Notes under the pieces: model-generated
Database searches by the model: none
Seen by the model: the letters and a program-made list of their open reading frames with translations, nothing else
What the model was told of the DNA's origin: nothing
In this document: piece by piece, positions 1 through 11,552 of the stretch
Layout of the letters: every line of letters starts with the position of its first letter
How positions within the stretch are numbered: the stretch's first letter is position 1
DNA from: Diplodia intermedia
Taxonomy: Eukaryota; Ascomycota; Dothideomycetes; Botryosphaeriales; Botryosphaeriaceae
Assembly: GCA_021495925.1 (NCBI GenBank)
Contig: JAKEKT010000042.1
Span: forward strand, 62,001 to 126,000
Direction: 5' to 3'
DNA: 64,000 bases
Position numbers and translations under genes: made by a program

Positions 1-902
1 GGAGATGGGCGCGGAAGGTGGGGTGGTTGGCTGCCTGTAAGACGATGACGTAGATCGCGCTGCATAGTGATCCCTGCTCGCTCTCCCTCTACAACACCAT
101 CCTACATCTGGTTAGATGGACACAAAAATAAACCGCTTACTAACCCTAGCGTTGTACGACTATCTTGCTACTCGCTAGTCTCCCTCTGTGCGCTTCCGAA
201 ACAAGCTCGCGTGTTTGGCTTTAGGCACGTGGGGATCTGTTGGTGACCGAGCTTATAGACAGCCGCTAGTAACACCAACATTTTCCCGGCCACGAGAGAC
301 ACAGGTCCACTTTTGAATCAATAATCTTCTTCTCCCCATTCCTAGCTGACTACCTAATCTCGGCATCCGCAGCCCCATGGCTACTTCCACATCAATAACC
401 ATCAAAATCATCTACAACGTCCTTGCATCCCGCCCCTAATTTCAATCTCCAAGCCAAGAGGAATCTAGGATATGCCTCCACCCAAAACGAATGGAAATAT
501 TACAAGCAAGAACGAAGGAAGAGTCAAACGAGGCAATGCGAACTGCCATCGAAAGGATACAATCAACAATACCCGCCGCCCGACCGTAGGTAGCCAAAAC
601 CCGGAGCAAAAACACCCAAAAAAAACACCCGTACCCTTGCCAAAGGCTAAACCCAGCCTTGTTGCCCGGACCCCCAAAGATAAGCAGAACAAATCAAGAA
701 AGACGAAGAAGAAGAAGAAGAAAAGAGAAGAGAAGAGAAGAAATAGACTACTCCAAGCAGGATCTGGTGTATCGTCCATCGTGATCGCATCGCTCAATCT
801 ATACCGCTGGAGAAGGGATGGGGAAAAATGGAAAAGATATAAGGTTCCCATACTTGGGAAACCAATGCCCATGAACGCAGAAAAGAAGAATCATCAACGA
901 TC
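1..902. other. gene-free stretch downstream of the kelch gene
   Basis: I see no supportable gene here. Two overlapping open frames on opposite strands exist. One is a lysine/arginine-rich frame over an A-rich patch near 690-750, and neither resembles a protein. The A-rich tract may lie in the 3' flank of the neighbouring minus-strand gene. Confidence 0.5.
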
Positions 903-1111
903 CCCGCGGTAAGTGACAAGAAGATTCGAGCCCGCCGAGGTCGATACACTTTTCCTACATGGGAAATCGGAGACAGGATCCGGAAGCAAACGTGCACATT
1001 CAAAGCGCACATTTGCTCCCGGATCTTGTCTTCAGCTACCCATATACTCATGGGTGCAATACCTCCATGAGACAGATGCGGGTGGGTACAGTTCTTTTGT
1101 CACCCGCTGTG
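903..1111. mobile_element. MITE-like foldback element, copy A
   Basis: The right end reads TTGTCACCCGCTGTG and the left end carries the mirrored GTGACAAGAAGATTCGAGCCC in weaker form. The middle holds facing GGATCCGGA and TCCCGGATCTTG blocks, next to CTACATGGG and CTACCCATA. The same plan recurs six more times in this window. The right end lies about 10 bases from the stop codon of the kelch gene, so the element is probably in its 3' untranslated region. It has no coding capacity. Boundaries are accurate to a few bases at the right and less certain at the left. Confidence 0.7.
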
Positions 1112-1120
1112 ACCCGCGTT

Positions 1121-4100
1121 TTAGCCCCGGTTCCTCAACTCAATCTCCTTGATCAAATCCTTCACGCTACCACCGCCCTCACTCCGGACCGATGTCTTAC
1201 TCTTACTTCTTTCCCCGAGCCCCGGCCTCTCTAACGACAGCCTGTTCACCGGCGGCGTCGTCAGCAGCAAGCCCCTCCCGCGACTCCGACTTCTTGTGTC
1301 CTCCCGCTCCCTGCGCAACTCGCGCAAGTTCTTCTCGCTCGGGCGGCCGCGCATCGGCGCTGACGTCGGCGTTTCGGGCGCCGTCATTGTCGTTCCGAGC
1401 GTCGAGCTGCTGTCCGCTGGGGGATTGGTGCCGTAAGGAGAGATCAGGGAAGCCGCCGTGTTACTCGACGTTACGCCGCTTGACCTGGTGAGTTGAGAGA
1501 GCGACGGCGGAGGAACTAAGGGTTCCTCATCCTCGCTGTCGGGCGGCGGGAAAGCGGGGGAGGCCGGGGGAGGCTTGTAGAGCGGTTGAAGATCTGGGAG
1601 GGAACCAGGGCGTTGCATGTCTGGCGGAGGAGATGAGGAGATTATTGCGGCTGGACGGGGGCGAAGTTTGGGCGGAGGTGCGAGTTCTAAAGGTGGCTGC
1701 AGCGTCGCCCTTGCCTTGCCTTTGGCTGTGGGTGTTTTATCGAGGTCCAAGAGTAGATCATCAGCGGCGGCGATGGCGGCGGGTGGGCTCGAGATGGACT
1801 CGTCGTCGGTCCCCAGACGCTCAACGCGCTGCTTCCCTTTGCTTCCGCTTGGAACACGCGAGCTTTTTGCCTCGTCCGACGTCTCGCCACTGCCTAACTC
1901 GGAGTCGACGTTGACTACCCGAAGCGGTTGTCTTGGAACTGTGAACATGACTTGGACTACACGCCCTTCTGCGGCGGCTTCCACATCCCAATCTTCACCC
2001 TCCTGGTATGCGTCAAGACTTTCCTTGCTCTTCCCAGGGTCCGGTGTTGCGACAGCCCAGTCTCCTTCATCCCGCCTGTCCGATGGCCACATTGGCGACG
2101 CCGGGTCTTCCGACCAAGCTTTGGAGCCGCGCTTTGATTTCCAAAAGGACGCATCACTATTTGCGCGGCGGGGCGGATTGACATTGTCGCCTCCCGTAGA
2201 AGGGCGGCTGCCGCTGGTCGACTCTCCGATCCCAACGCCGGATCCCGACCTCCGGTGTCGTCTCAGTTTGGTTGGACTGTTGGTTCCACTACTGCGGTTA
2301 CCTGCACCATTACCAAACCAGCCTGATCCGTCATCTTCGTTCGTGTGGCGCCGACGACGATGAATGCTGGAGGTGAGTGATTGAGTTCGATCATGGGAAT
2401 TGCTGTGGCGATGGCTAGACGAAGGTCGGCGTGCAAGAGCGAGTCGAACTGAACCTCTAATCCATGATTTGCTGCGATCCTGTGTAGCGAAGGAGCTGTC
2501 GACTGGTGTCGACAGGTCCAGCGTGTCAGAAGAAGCGGCGTGCGTGAGTTTGCGGAGTGCCTCCGGGTTCTGGTTCAGAGGAGTCGCAGGTTGGTTTTGC
2601 TCTTTAGGCTGCTCGAATGAGCCTTCCGGGTAGAAGTCGACTGGCGTGTGGACCTGATTCGGGGATTCTTTATCAGAGTCGGGGCTTGAGGGGTAATTAG
2701 ATGGGGCTGGAAGATCGTCAACGTCCTGTGGTCGGCCACCAAGAAGAGCTTCTCCTTCGGCTTGCAGTTTTGCGAAGGATGATTTCGCAGTTTTAAAGGA
2801 GTCGTTATCTGCGTTCGTGCGTGGACCGTTCCCGATGCTCTCGCCCGAACCCCGAGTGGCCAAACTCTGCCCAGGAGGAATCTGCAAGGATAATTGATGA
2901 CGTTCCCTGACTGGGCTAGCGTTAGGCGTGTTGAAGGGATTTGTGAACGATGCCATGATAGCAGCCGATGCATTGGAAAGCGTCCGGGCTACACTCGCTG
3001 CGCCTGAGCGCGCAGAAATCATAGAGAGAGCGGATCTTGCGCTCTGGTCGCTGAGATTGGACTCGGTGCGCTCAGAGTTGTCAGTAGACTGTGGGTTAGA
3101 GCGTCCGGAGCTTGATCCACCGTTGGCAACCAGCTCCCAATTCGGCGAAACAGATCGCACATCTGCTATTCGCGCTTGCGCTACTGACGACGGTCCGGGT
3201 TGAATGACTGGCTGTTTTCCACTGGATTTGAGACTTGTTGGAAAGTGAACCACGTTTTGCGGCATGGGAACAGGATGGCTCCTGAGCGGATCGGGGTCGA
3301 GGAAAGGATCCTGGCCAGGGGTAGGGGTGTACGAAGCCGATGAAAGAGTGGAGAATCGATTCTCTGCTGTGCGAGGCCGCTCGCTCATTTCGGGCATACC
3401 GGTTCGCTCGTTTGTTACGGACTCGGCCTCATCCTCTTCGTCAATGGGGTGGATGTTGCCTGAGCCCTGGTTCATGCGGCTGTCGTCGTAGCGCGGCGCT
3501 TGGTGGTATGCTCGGCCGTTCAGACTGCGGCGCAGGCCGCGAGTGGGACTCGGGATCTCGACGAGCAAACCTGTTCTCTCTGCCTCCTGGGATTGTTGAT
3601 TCTTCCATCCTAGGCGATTGTTCAAAAACCATGGATCAACAGCAAGCGCTGCCGCTTCACGGTCATTGAGATATTCGGAATAGTTCCCTCCGTTGTCATA
3701 CGGCTCATTGCCTTGGACGCCGTACCCACCGCGAGAGAAGTCCCTCTCGATCTGCTTTTCCCGGACTTCCCGCTTCTTCCGGAGATATCGTTTGTACCAG
3801 AAATAGAAAATCGTCATGGCGAGAACAGCAGCTAAGCCGATTCCCAAGCCAGCACCCAGCCCGGCCTTGGATGGGGATGAACCGGAGGAGTCGCTCGATG
3901 TGTCTGAATTCGGTTGATACTCGGATAGCCAGGTGTTTGATGTAACGTTGAAGAAAAAGCTCTGGGTGTTTTGCGCCAAATCGGCCCTGGACTTCAGCCG
4001 AGAGGAGGTCGAAGAGATAGAGTAGCCGCCGGCAACCATCATGACATCTCCGGAAAGCATAACAGCACCGTGACCATAGATTCCGCCTCCGTTCGCGAGA

Positions 4101-5176
4101 CCCGATCCTGTTGTTGTGGGGATCGTCCACTCCCAGGATCCATCCCCACCATAGCCTTCACCAACGTTTAGAATCGCCAACTGCGGGTCGGCTGGGGTGT
4201 TGACGTCGCCAACCCAACCACCGAAAACAATAATCTTGGAGCCATCTGCAGTCAAGAGCGCCGTATGACCTGAACGAGGTTCCACTTCGGTTACTTGGCT
4301 TCGCTTGGCCAGATCCGTGTGCTCCTGCGTGGGTTGATCGACACCAAGGAAGGTCCAGGTGGCCTGCGGCAACGAATAAAGAGCGACCTGGGACATATTG
4401 ATGTAGGCGGTTTGCGTATGTCCCCCGATCAGGACAAAGTTTTGTTGCTGGTCCCTCGAGCCGTCATCCCCGTTGGAATAGGTTGGGGGCAGACCTACCA
4501 ATGCAAAGCCCGCCTCAGCAACAGGTGGGCCGCGAGTTGGCGCGACGTTCAGAGAGAACTGCGTGGTGGAGTCGGGCCCCAGCTGAAGCATGGTGTTGGA
4601 GTAATTAGCGGAGCCCTGCCAGTCATCCTGGGTCGCGTCTGCGTAAGGACACATGCCACCAAAGACGAACAGGCTGCTGTTTGATCCATCTTCTGAACTC
4701 GAGAATGATAGACCACCGGCGAGGAAACTTGGCGCAAGTAGCGAACTCTGGCCGACATCAGCGAGCACAACGTCTGCCTGCGACCAGGTGCCGTTCCCAT
4801 CACCACCTATCTCGAAGGTCCAGGTCTTTGCGTCTTGCGCCGAGTCCGCGCATGCGCCGGCGTAAACGGTGAAATTGCCGTCGGCTTCCACGACAGGTAT
4901 GTATGGGACCGCATCGGCGGCAGAGGACCATGGGAGAGTAGAGTAGAGGGTGGTGTAGTTGAGGCTCGCCGGGTCGAGCGAAGAAGTAACGTCGATTGAG
5001 CGCAACTGGGCCTGGTTGGAGGCGCTCGGGGCAGGACCAAAGACGTAGACCAGGCCGTCTTCCTTGGAGGAGCGGAAGAGTCTCGTGGGATGGTAAGGCA
5101 GCTGTGCGTGTACGGACTGGGCCAGCAGGAGGAGGAACAGGCCGAAAGAAGGGTCGAACAGTCGCGGGCTGTCCAT
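1121..5176 (-). CDS. large kelch-repeat single-pass membrane protein
   Basis: This is a single exon of 1351 residues. A signal peptide (about 1-24, ending SVHAQ) is followed by an extracellular kelch/galactose-oxidase-like propeller over about 30-420. The propeller shows VFGGM (171), IGGHT (250), the RSGHTALL...VFGGW blade (301-321) and YGHGAVML...VAGGY (367-385). A Gly/Ala-rich membrane helix spans about 438-461, with basic stop-transfer residues YKRYLRKKR after it. The remaining roughly 890 residues are predicted cytoplasmic, low-complexity and rich in Ser, Pro and Arg. Fungal kelch membrane proteins of this layout are often placed in polarity or cell-surface functions, but I cannot assign one. 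Many N-x-S/T sites precede the helix and few follow it, which fits the topology. The start is the first Met, directly before the hydrophobic core. Confidence 0.88.
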   Translation of the reverse strand: MDSPRLFDPSFGLFLLLLAQSVHAQLPYHPTRLFRSSKEDGLVYVFGPAPSASNQAQLRSIDVTSSLDPASLNYTTLYSTLPWSSAADAVPYIPVVEADGNFTVYAGACADSAQDAKTWTFEIGGDGNGTWSQADVVLADVGQSSLLAPSFLAGGLSFSSSEDGSNSSLFVFGGMCPYADATQDDWQGSANYSNTMLQLGPDSTTQFSLNVAPTRGPPVAEAGFALVGLPPTYSNGDDGSRDQQQNFVLIGGHTQTAYINMSQVALYSLPQATWTFLGVDQPTQEHTDLAKRSQVTEVEPRSGHTALLTADGSKIIVFGGWVGDVNTPADPQLAILNVGEGYGGDGSWEWTIPTTTGSGLANGGGIYGHGAVMLSGDVMMVAGGYSISSTSSRLKSRADLAQNTQSFFFNVTSNTWLSEYQPNSDTSSDSSGSSPSKAGLGAGLGIGLAAVLAMTIFYFWYKRYLRKKREVREKQIERDFSRGGYGVQGNEPYDNGGNYSEYLNDREAAALAVDPWFLNNRLGWKNQQSQEAERTGLLVEIPSPTRGLRRSLNGRAYHQAPRYDDSRMNQGSGNIHPIDEEDEAESVTNERTGMPEMSERPRTAENRFSTLSSASYTPTPGQDPFLDPDPLRSHPVPMPQNVVHFPTSLKSSGKQPVIQPGPSSVAQARIADVRSVSPNWELVANGGSSSGRSNPQSTDNSERTESNLSDQSARSALSMISARSGAASVARTLSNASAAIMASFTNPFNTPNASPVRERHQLSLQIPPGQSLATRGSGESIGNGPRTNADNDSFKTAKSSFAKLQAEGEALLGGRPQDVDDLPAPSNYPSSPDSDKESPNQVHTPVDFYPEGSFEQPKEQNQPATPLNQNPEALRKLTHAASSDTLDLSTPVDSSFATQDRSKSWIRGSVRLALARRPSSSHRHSNSHDRTQSLTSSIHRRRRHTNEDDGSGWFGNGAGNRSSGTNSPTKLRRHRRSGSGVGIGESTSGSRPSTGGDNVNPPRRANSDASFWKSKRGSKAWSEDPASPMWPSDRRDEGDWAVATPDPGKSKESLDAYQEGEDWDVEAAAEGRVVQVMFTVPRQPLRVVNVDSELGSGETSDEAKSSRVPSGSKGKQRVERLGTDDESISSPPAAIAAADDLLLDLDKTPTAKGKARATLQPPLELAPPPKLRPRPAAIISSSPPPDMQRPGSLPDLQPLYKPPPASPAFPPPDSEDEEPLVPPPSLSQLTRSSGVTSSNTAASLISPYGTNPPADSSSTLGTTMTAPETPTSAPMRGRPSEKNLRELRREREDTRSRSRGRGLLLTTPPVNRLSLERPGLGERSKSKTSVRSEGGGSVKDLIKEIELRNRG

Positions 5177-5826
5177 TGCCCTGGGTTGCGCGGTGGAGGG
5201 CAGGCGCGTCGCGGCTAGTGGGCGGTTGCGATGCGTCTAGCAGGACATGGCAGCGGGACTGGCAGCGGGACTGAAGCAGCAGCCAGGCCGTGCGCAGGCT
5301 GATATCATGCACGGGGCGACGGTGCAGCGGTCTCGAACTCTCAGGCGAAAGCGGTCTTGCGAGTGGGCGATCTTGTGGAGGGCATGCGGTGGAGCGCGTC
5401 ACGATTTGGTAGATGGAAAGTCAGAGGCTGGGAGCTGGGGCGCGGCCGGCGGATGGGCCGCTGTAAACACATGCAACCAGCCTCGCGGGTGGCCCATTGC
5501 GCAAGCAGGCCGCCATGCTTTTTCTTCAGCGTCTAGATCCACGTGCAGCCGGCGCTGGCTCGATGCGGCCAATGGAATGCAGCCGGCGCAGATGCGCGAC
5601 ATGGAGCGACCCTGGCGTGGGCGTTACTGGCATTCCCGCAGGTAGCCCTAGCAACGAGCGCCCGGCGGGTTGCGTGGCTGGGTGCGGCAGGCTGGCTCGC
5701 CTGACAGCATGCAGCCCGCCCACCCCATCGAACTCGGGCGACGCGGCGGCCTGTGCTGCGCGACGGCGGCGCGCATCATGCGCGGCGGACGGGACGGCGG
5801 CCGGGCGATGGCAGCGGGTGGGGGAT
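5177..5826. other. GC-rich intergenic region between the kelch gene and the retrotransposon
   Basis: It has no convincing gene. Open frames on both strands are Arg/Ala-rich by-products of high GC. It contains the kelch gene promoter. The sequence is not RIP-mutated although the retrotransposon starts immediately after it. Confidence 0.55.
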
Positions 5827-5831
5827 GGATG
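5827..5831. repeat. target-site duplication, left copy
   Basis: GGATG directly precedes the left LTR and is repeated exactly at 11548-11552 after the right LTR. This is the 5-base duplication expected of a Ty1/copia integrase. Confidence 0.9.
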
Positions 5832-6028
5832 TGTTGGTGCCCCTGCACGGCCCCACCGGCAAGCAGGCACGGCATCTGCTTAGTCAGCCTATTCACCGCT
5901 CCTTGCGGCAGGTGGCCTATTACGAAACGCCACCGGCCTCTTATTTAGTAGCTTAGATTACTACTATATAAGTAGCTTAGATAGCTTCTTAATTTAGTAG
6001 TAATCATTCGCACGCTTAGCGTTTTATA
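5832..6028 (+). repeat. left LTR
   Basis: It is 197 bases long, the same as the right LTR, and aligns without gaps. It starts TGTTGGTGCC. The outer half is nearly unmutated and GC-rich, and the inner end is RIP-mutated: its terminal GTTTTATA replaces GTTCTACA of the right copy. Confidence 0.93.
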
Positions 6029-6979
6029 GATTATAAGCTCTCTTTAAACTTTCGTTCTTTATTCTTCGTTATTTATCTATACGATTTACGCCGTTATTCG
6101 AGAAGTAGCCGTAGCGCTAGTTCTAATTAGATAGTTTACGATATTATTATAGAGTCGTATAAAGATATTTCTATAGATAATACGTCTATAAGCACCTCTT
6201 CGCCCTAGCTAATAATAATCTAAGCGATAATACTCTCGGCTAATTAACTCGACGTCTTCTAGATCTAAGACGGTTTAGTATAGCTACTAAAGATATCGTC
6301 TATTCTTACTAGTCTAGAAAACTATCTTTTCTAGCGTAATAAGCTTCTCGCTATTACGCGTATCTAAGACCTTATTATATAGCTTAAGTATAAGCTTCTT
6401 TCTACTAATATCTACGACGAAAGATAACGAATCTACTAGATAATACTCTAAGAGAAGATAATATAGCTATTATATAAGAGCGTCGTACTAAGTATTTATA
6501 ACTTTACCGCGAGAGACGGCGAGTTACTCTATACGATTTTTATAAAGATTAAAGTATTTATAGATATCTAGAGGCCTCTTAATTTATAGTAGTAAGCGTT
6601 TAATCTATTTAGAGAGAACGTTAAGCTAGATACGTCTATAAAGAACTATATTCTTATCTTTTAAAATAAATTACGTTATCTAGAGAATTAGAGTATTAAG
6701 ATATCTAAGAGCTTTATTCTCTTATATCTTCTATATATTATAAATAGAACTTAATAGGCTTCTTAGCGATAGCTTACTACTTATAACTAGTAGTAGTATA
6801 CGTTACTATAGATCTATTCGAATTCTATAGACCTTATATAAGAGATTATATAGTAATTTATTTATATATAAGAAGACCCCTCGTATTAGATCTATTCTAT
6901 CGTACCCGTATCTAGTAACGATAATAAGTAAAATAAGATCGCTAAGAATATCTCTAAGAGGTCGTCTTTCGATACTTCT

Positions 6980-9900
6980 TATCTATACTATAAGAAGATA
7001 GATTATTAGAGTAATAACTACTAGACTAAATACTCTAATTTACGTTTTAAATAGCTTAAGAAGAAGAAGAAATCTAAGATAATTAAGAATATTAACTTTA
7101 CTAGAATAATAGAGGTCGTCTCGATAGCTCTTTACTAGGCGATGCTTATCTAGAATATTACTAAGAATTAAATCCTCGATTCTAGCGTAATAATATATAT
7201 AATATACGATCTTTTACTTCTCTACGATACTAGAAATATTAATCTATTCGTATAGAGTCTTATAGACTTTATAAAGACGTCTAAGATCGGTACTATTAAG
7301 ATATCGTATTAGTTAAGCACGAACTAGATAACCCGTCTAGTATTAGATAAGATATTATACGTGTCTTTAATATTATATAACCTTATATCGCTCTCTCGTC
7401 TACGCCGCTACGGCGCCTAGATAAATACTATAAGCGGTAAGCTACTTAATCGAGATAATCGCGAGGTCGTCTAGACTTCTATATAGTAAGACTTATACGT
7501 TCTTCGTTAGTATAACTCTATAATATCTATAGATATTATAATATCTATAACGACTACGATAGCTACGCCGTAGTAGGCCTTATCGTAGGTCTTAGAACGA
7601 TCTATAGTAGCGGCTCTTATCGCTTACTACTCGATAAAGCGAGTCTTACTAGAGGACTAGTATCGTCTAATAGATTATATAAATAAGAAGATACTTCTTA
7701 AGCTCTCTAAGCTTATAAAAGAGTATATCTTAATAATATATAAGCTTAATTTATACTATATATATCTTATAAGTAACTTCTCGCGGGTATCTATATCTTA
7801 TAGATACGAGTAAGCTTCTTACTCGTTTTAACGATTATTTCTCGACTTTTTTAGCGTAGAACTACGCGAGTTAAACGAAGAATCGTTCGTTCTATTAATA
7901 ACTAACGATTATTTACGATATCGTTAGATTCTCTTTATTAATAAGGGCTATATAATACTTTTAGTATAGAACGCCTAGCTTCTTAAACGATAGCGAGAGT
8001 ACTAGAAGATCGCTATTACGTATATACGTATTAATAACGATTCTTCTTAGATACCGCTAGCCGAAGAGCTTATCTAGTAGAGTATTAAGATTAAATAGAC
8101 TATCTCTTACTACTTCTAGTAGAACGATATATCTAAAAGAAAAGTACGTATAGTTATAAAGTACGCGCGAATACTTCTCTACGAGGTTTACTTTACGCTT
8201 ATTAAGCGTTTAGAGCTTAAGCTAGAGTAGTAGAGATTTCTATAGCTAGAGACGATACGCTATTAAGTATACGTCTATAATAGAACTCTAACACGCGCGA
8301 ATAAAGATATAAGAACGCCGTATAAGCTTCTCTATAAGAAGAAGCCTTACGTAGATAACCTTTATCTATTTAAAGTAGTTACTTATATATATATACCTCT
8401 AAACACGCGTACGATAAATATACGTTCGCTAGAGCGTCTATAGAAGATAGCTCTACGCGTCTAGATAAAGCTCTTTATAAGCTATAAAGAAGAGATAATT
8501 TAGCGTATATATCTACTATAATAGAAACGTATTAAACGTACGCGTAGTACTCGTATCTTAACGATAGATCTCTTAGAAGAATAATTATTCTTAATAAATA
8601 ATCTCGCTTTCGACGTTTCTCTTATAGTAGTATTCGACGAGATATACGATATAACTCTATATAGCCCTACGCTTTCGCTAGTACTAACGAACGCGTCTAA
8701 CGAATCTATAGAACTATTTAATCGATCGTAGTTACTACTAGTTTAACTATTATTCTTATCTTTAATAAGGGTAAAATCTAGTATTAAGACTAGTAACGAG
8801 AACTCGATCGCTAAGACGATAGAATCTAGGCCCGTATTCGAAGAGCCGTCTTATTATTTATTCTAAGTAGATAGCGCTAAATCTATCTAGATAAGCGCTA
8901 AATCTATTATAGTAGTTTCTAACGTTATTAAACTCTACGTTCTTCTAAGTAAGAAATAGACCCGGCCGTAGAATCTTATAAATTTACTTTAAATAGTAAA
9001 ATACTATAATATTAAACGAACTAGTACGGCTATTATATCTATAAAAGCTACTTCTTTACTCTTAGAAGATAGAACTTACTAGATACTAGACTAAATAGAC
9101 GATATTAAACCCTCGTCTTAATATATAATTAAATACGCTCTAGATAAACTTTATCTCTTACTCGTTATTTTCGCTAAACGTCTTCTTCTAAACTATCTTA
9201 TTAAAGACGTTTCTAAACCTAAATCTAAGCGCTTAAGAGCTTTTATAATATAGATAATTATTATAATAATCGCGTACGTAGTAGATAGCGATAGTATCGA
9301 CTCTATTAATACTAAACCTCGTAGGCTAAAGGCCGCTATAGCCTTATCTAACTAGTCTAATTAAAAAGATACTTATAAGCGCGAGTTAATCTTACTAAAC
9401 TAGCTAGATTTCTAGACTCTCGTGCCGTAGCCTATCGACGCTAAGATTATTTCTAGTAAGTAGATCTTTCGTATAAAGAAGAATAAACACGATAATATCT
9501 AATAATATAAGATACGCTAGATTATATATAGTAATCTTTAGAAGTAAGACTTCTTAGATAATACCTTCGCTAGTACGGCTCGTATAATAATCTTTAGAAT
9601 AATAATCGCTCTCTACGCCTCTTTAGGCTAGTAGATAATCTACTATAATATTAGTATAGCGTTTCTTTAAGGTAATCTAGATTTATAGATAGTATATATT
9701 TAATAATCTTATAGCTTTAAGAACTCTAATAGGTCTTATAAGATCTATCTACTTTATAAGACGTTATACGGGCTTCGCGAAGCTTCGCGCCTCTAGTTTA
9801 AACGACTCGCTTTATTTCTTCTTTTAATAGAGTTTAAAGCGATTACCGCGGATTCTTATCTATATACGAGAGATAACTACTAGTTATTAGTATATATAGA

Positions 9901-10900
9901 TAATCTACTTATTATCGTCGTAATACTAAAGAAGCGTTAGAAGATTACTACTACTATCTATAATAAGTTTATCGCGAAGAACCTCGGCCTTCTCTCTTAC
10001 TACTACGATATAAGAGTCGTCTAGTATAAAGACGATAGTATATCGCTACTTTAAGACGCTTATATTAAATATCTACTATAGCGCTTTAGTATAAACATCT
10101 ATAAGACGATAAGATACCTTATATAGTAGAGTAGAAGTATATAGACTAATAACTATTAGTTCTTAGATAAAACGATATAACGATACGCTAAACTTACTAG
10201 TTATCTTCTCTAGCTAAACGTCGCTACTAGGCCTAATATCTTCTTCGCTATAATATTTAGCACGCGCTAAACATCTAATCTAATAGATAAGAACTACGCG
10301 TAGATAAAAATAGTACTACGATATTTCTTAGATACTCGTATACTTATCTTATACTATAGGCCTCGTTTATCTACTCTCTTAGAGTGGTTAGATTCTTTAT
10401 ATACCGACGACTTTAACACTAGAAGAAGTAGTATAGATATACTATTTATAATCGCCGATAGTTCTATTATATAGAAGACTAGATTATAATATATAGTAAT
10501 TCTCTCGTTGTTTAAAGCTAAATACGTTATTCTCTCGTACGTCTCGTAAGAGTATATCTATATAAGAAACCTTCTTTAGAAGCTTAGTAGACTTTAGAAA
10601 GAATCTACTACGATTTATAGCGATAATCTTAAGACCGTAGAGTTTACTAATAATCTTATAATAATCTTCTCTAAGATACGTTATATTAACGTTTACTACT
10701 ACTTCTTACGTAAGAAGATAGCGAAGAGTATTATTCGTATTTAGTAGATTTTTATAACTCTTATAATAGCTAACGGTCTTATTAAGCTGCTAGTAGACAC
10801 TCTATTTAATAACTTTATTCGTTTACTAGATATAGAGTAGGTCTAATAATACTATAAGAATCTATTCTATTAGACGTTAGATAGCTACGAAAGCTACGTC
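6980..10900 (+). pseudogene. RIP-destroyed gag-pol remnant of the copia element
   Basis: A gag zinc knuckle C-x2-C-x4-H-x4-C can be read at 6980-7021. Each Cys codon is now TAT/TAC (from TGT/TGC) and the His is TAT (from CAT), all explained by TpG to TpA and CpA to TpA changes. The start of the reverse transcriptase is readable from about 9420, where the frame matches the copia consensus VPxPxDAKxISSKWxF with Trp codons turned to stops. The catalytic YVDD is at 9893-9904, reading Y-I-D-N followed by LLII. The RNase H EAEY box is at 10514-10525, reading KAKY. The frame is broken by many TAG/TAA codons. The integrase must lie around 7.4-8.8 kb, but I did not identify its catalytic residues. Confidence 0.85.
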
Positions 10901-11350
10901 GCGACGACGATCTTTCTTATTTAATACTATAAGAGTTCTACTATCTAATTTAGAGTTTAGTAGGGGCACGCGCTTCTTTCTCGCTACTATTGTCTAGAAA
11001 GTATATAAATCTCTTTTCTTATACTCTACTATCTTCTTTTCTTTAACATTACGATCGTCTTCCGCGAGAGAAAGAGTAATAATTATTACTCGCGATAATA
11101 AGTAGAGTTTTTAGTCTTAAGTAACGGTTCTTCTCTTTACGCTTACTTATCTAAATAAGAATATTACTACGTTATAAATAGTTTAGAATATTAACTTCGG
11201 CCGCTTAAGAAAGTAACTAGCGCGTTTTATACTTATTTTATATAGCTTATTACGCGTTATATTTATTTTCTTTACCTCTCGTTACTTAGTTAAAATCTTA
11301 ATACTACGGCTAGTAGGCCTTACGATAGCCTCTACCTTCTTAGAGAGAAG

Positions 11351-11547
11351 TGTTAGTGCCTCTATACGGCTTCATCGATAAGTAGGCACGGCATCTACTT
11401 AGTTAGCCTATTTACCGCTTCTTACGGTAGATGGCCTATTACGGAACGCCACCGGCCCCTTATTTAGTAGCTTAGATTACTACTATATAAGCAGCTTAGA
11501 TAGCTTCTCAATTCAGCAGTGATCGTTCGCACGCTTGGCGTTCTACA
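11351..11547 (+). repeat. right LTR
   Basis: This 197-base copy starts TGTTAGTGCC and ends GTTCTACA. Here the inner (left) half is RIP-mutated and the outer (right) half is nearly intact, the mirror image of the left LTR. Confidence 0.93.
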
Positions 11548-11552
11548 GGATG
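11548..11552. repeat. target-site duplication, right copy
   Basis: GGATG is identical to 5827-5831 and immediately follows the LTR terminus. Confidence 0.9.

Larger units (their letters stand above)
5832..11547 (+). mobile_element. complete RIP-inactivated Ty1/copia LTR retrotransposon (5716 bp)
   Basis: It has two 197-base LTRs (TG...CA ends in the right copy), a 5-base GGATG duplication and a purine tract (AGAGAGAAG) just before the right LTR. The body is AT-rich and almost free of CpA and TpG but keeps CpG, which is the signature of repeat-induced point mutation. Coding order on the plus strand is gag zinc knuckle, then reverse transcriptase, then RNase H, as in copia elements. No long open frame survives, so the element is dead. 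LTR divergence is almost all C/T and G/A, so it reflects RIP rather than age. Confidence 0.95.

Noticed and set aside
1617..2363. 248-codon plus-strand frame opposite the kelch gene
   Set aside because: It is a shadow of the disordered tail of the minus-strand protein.
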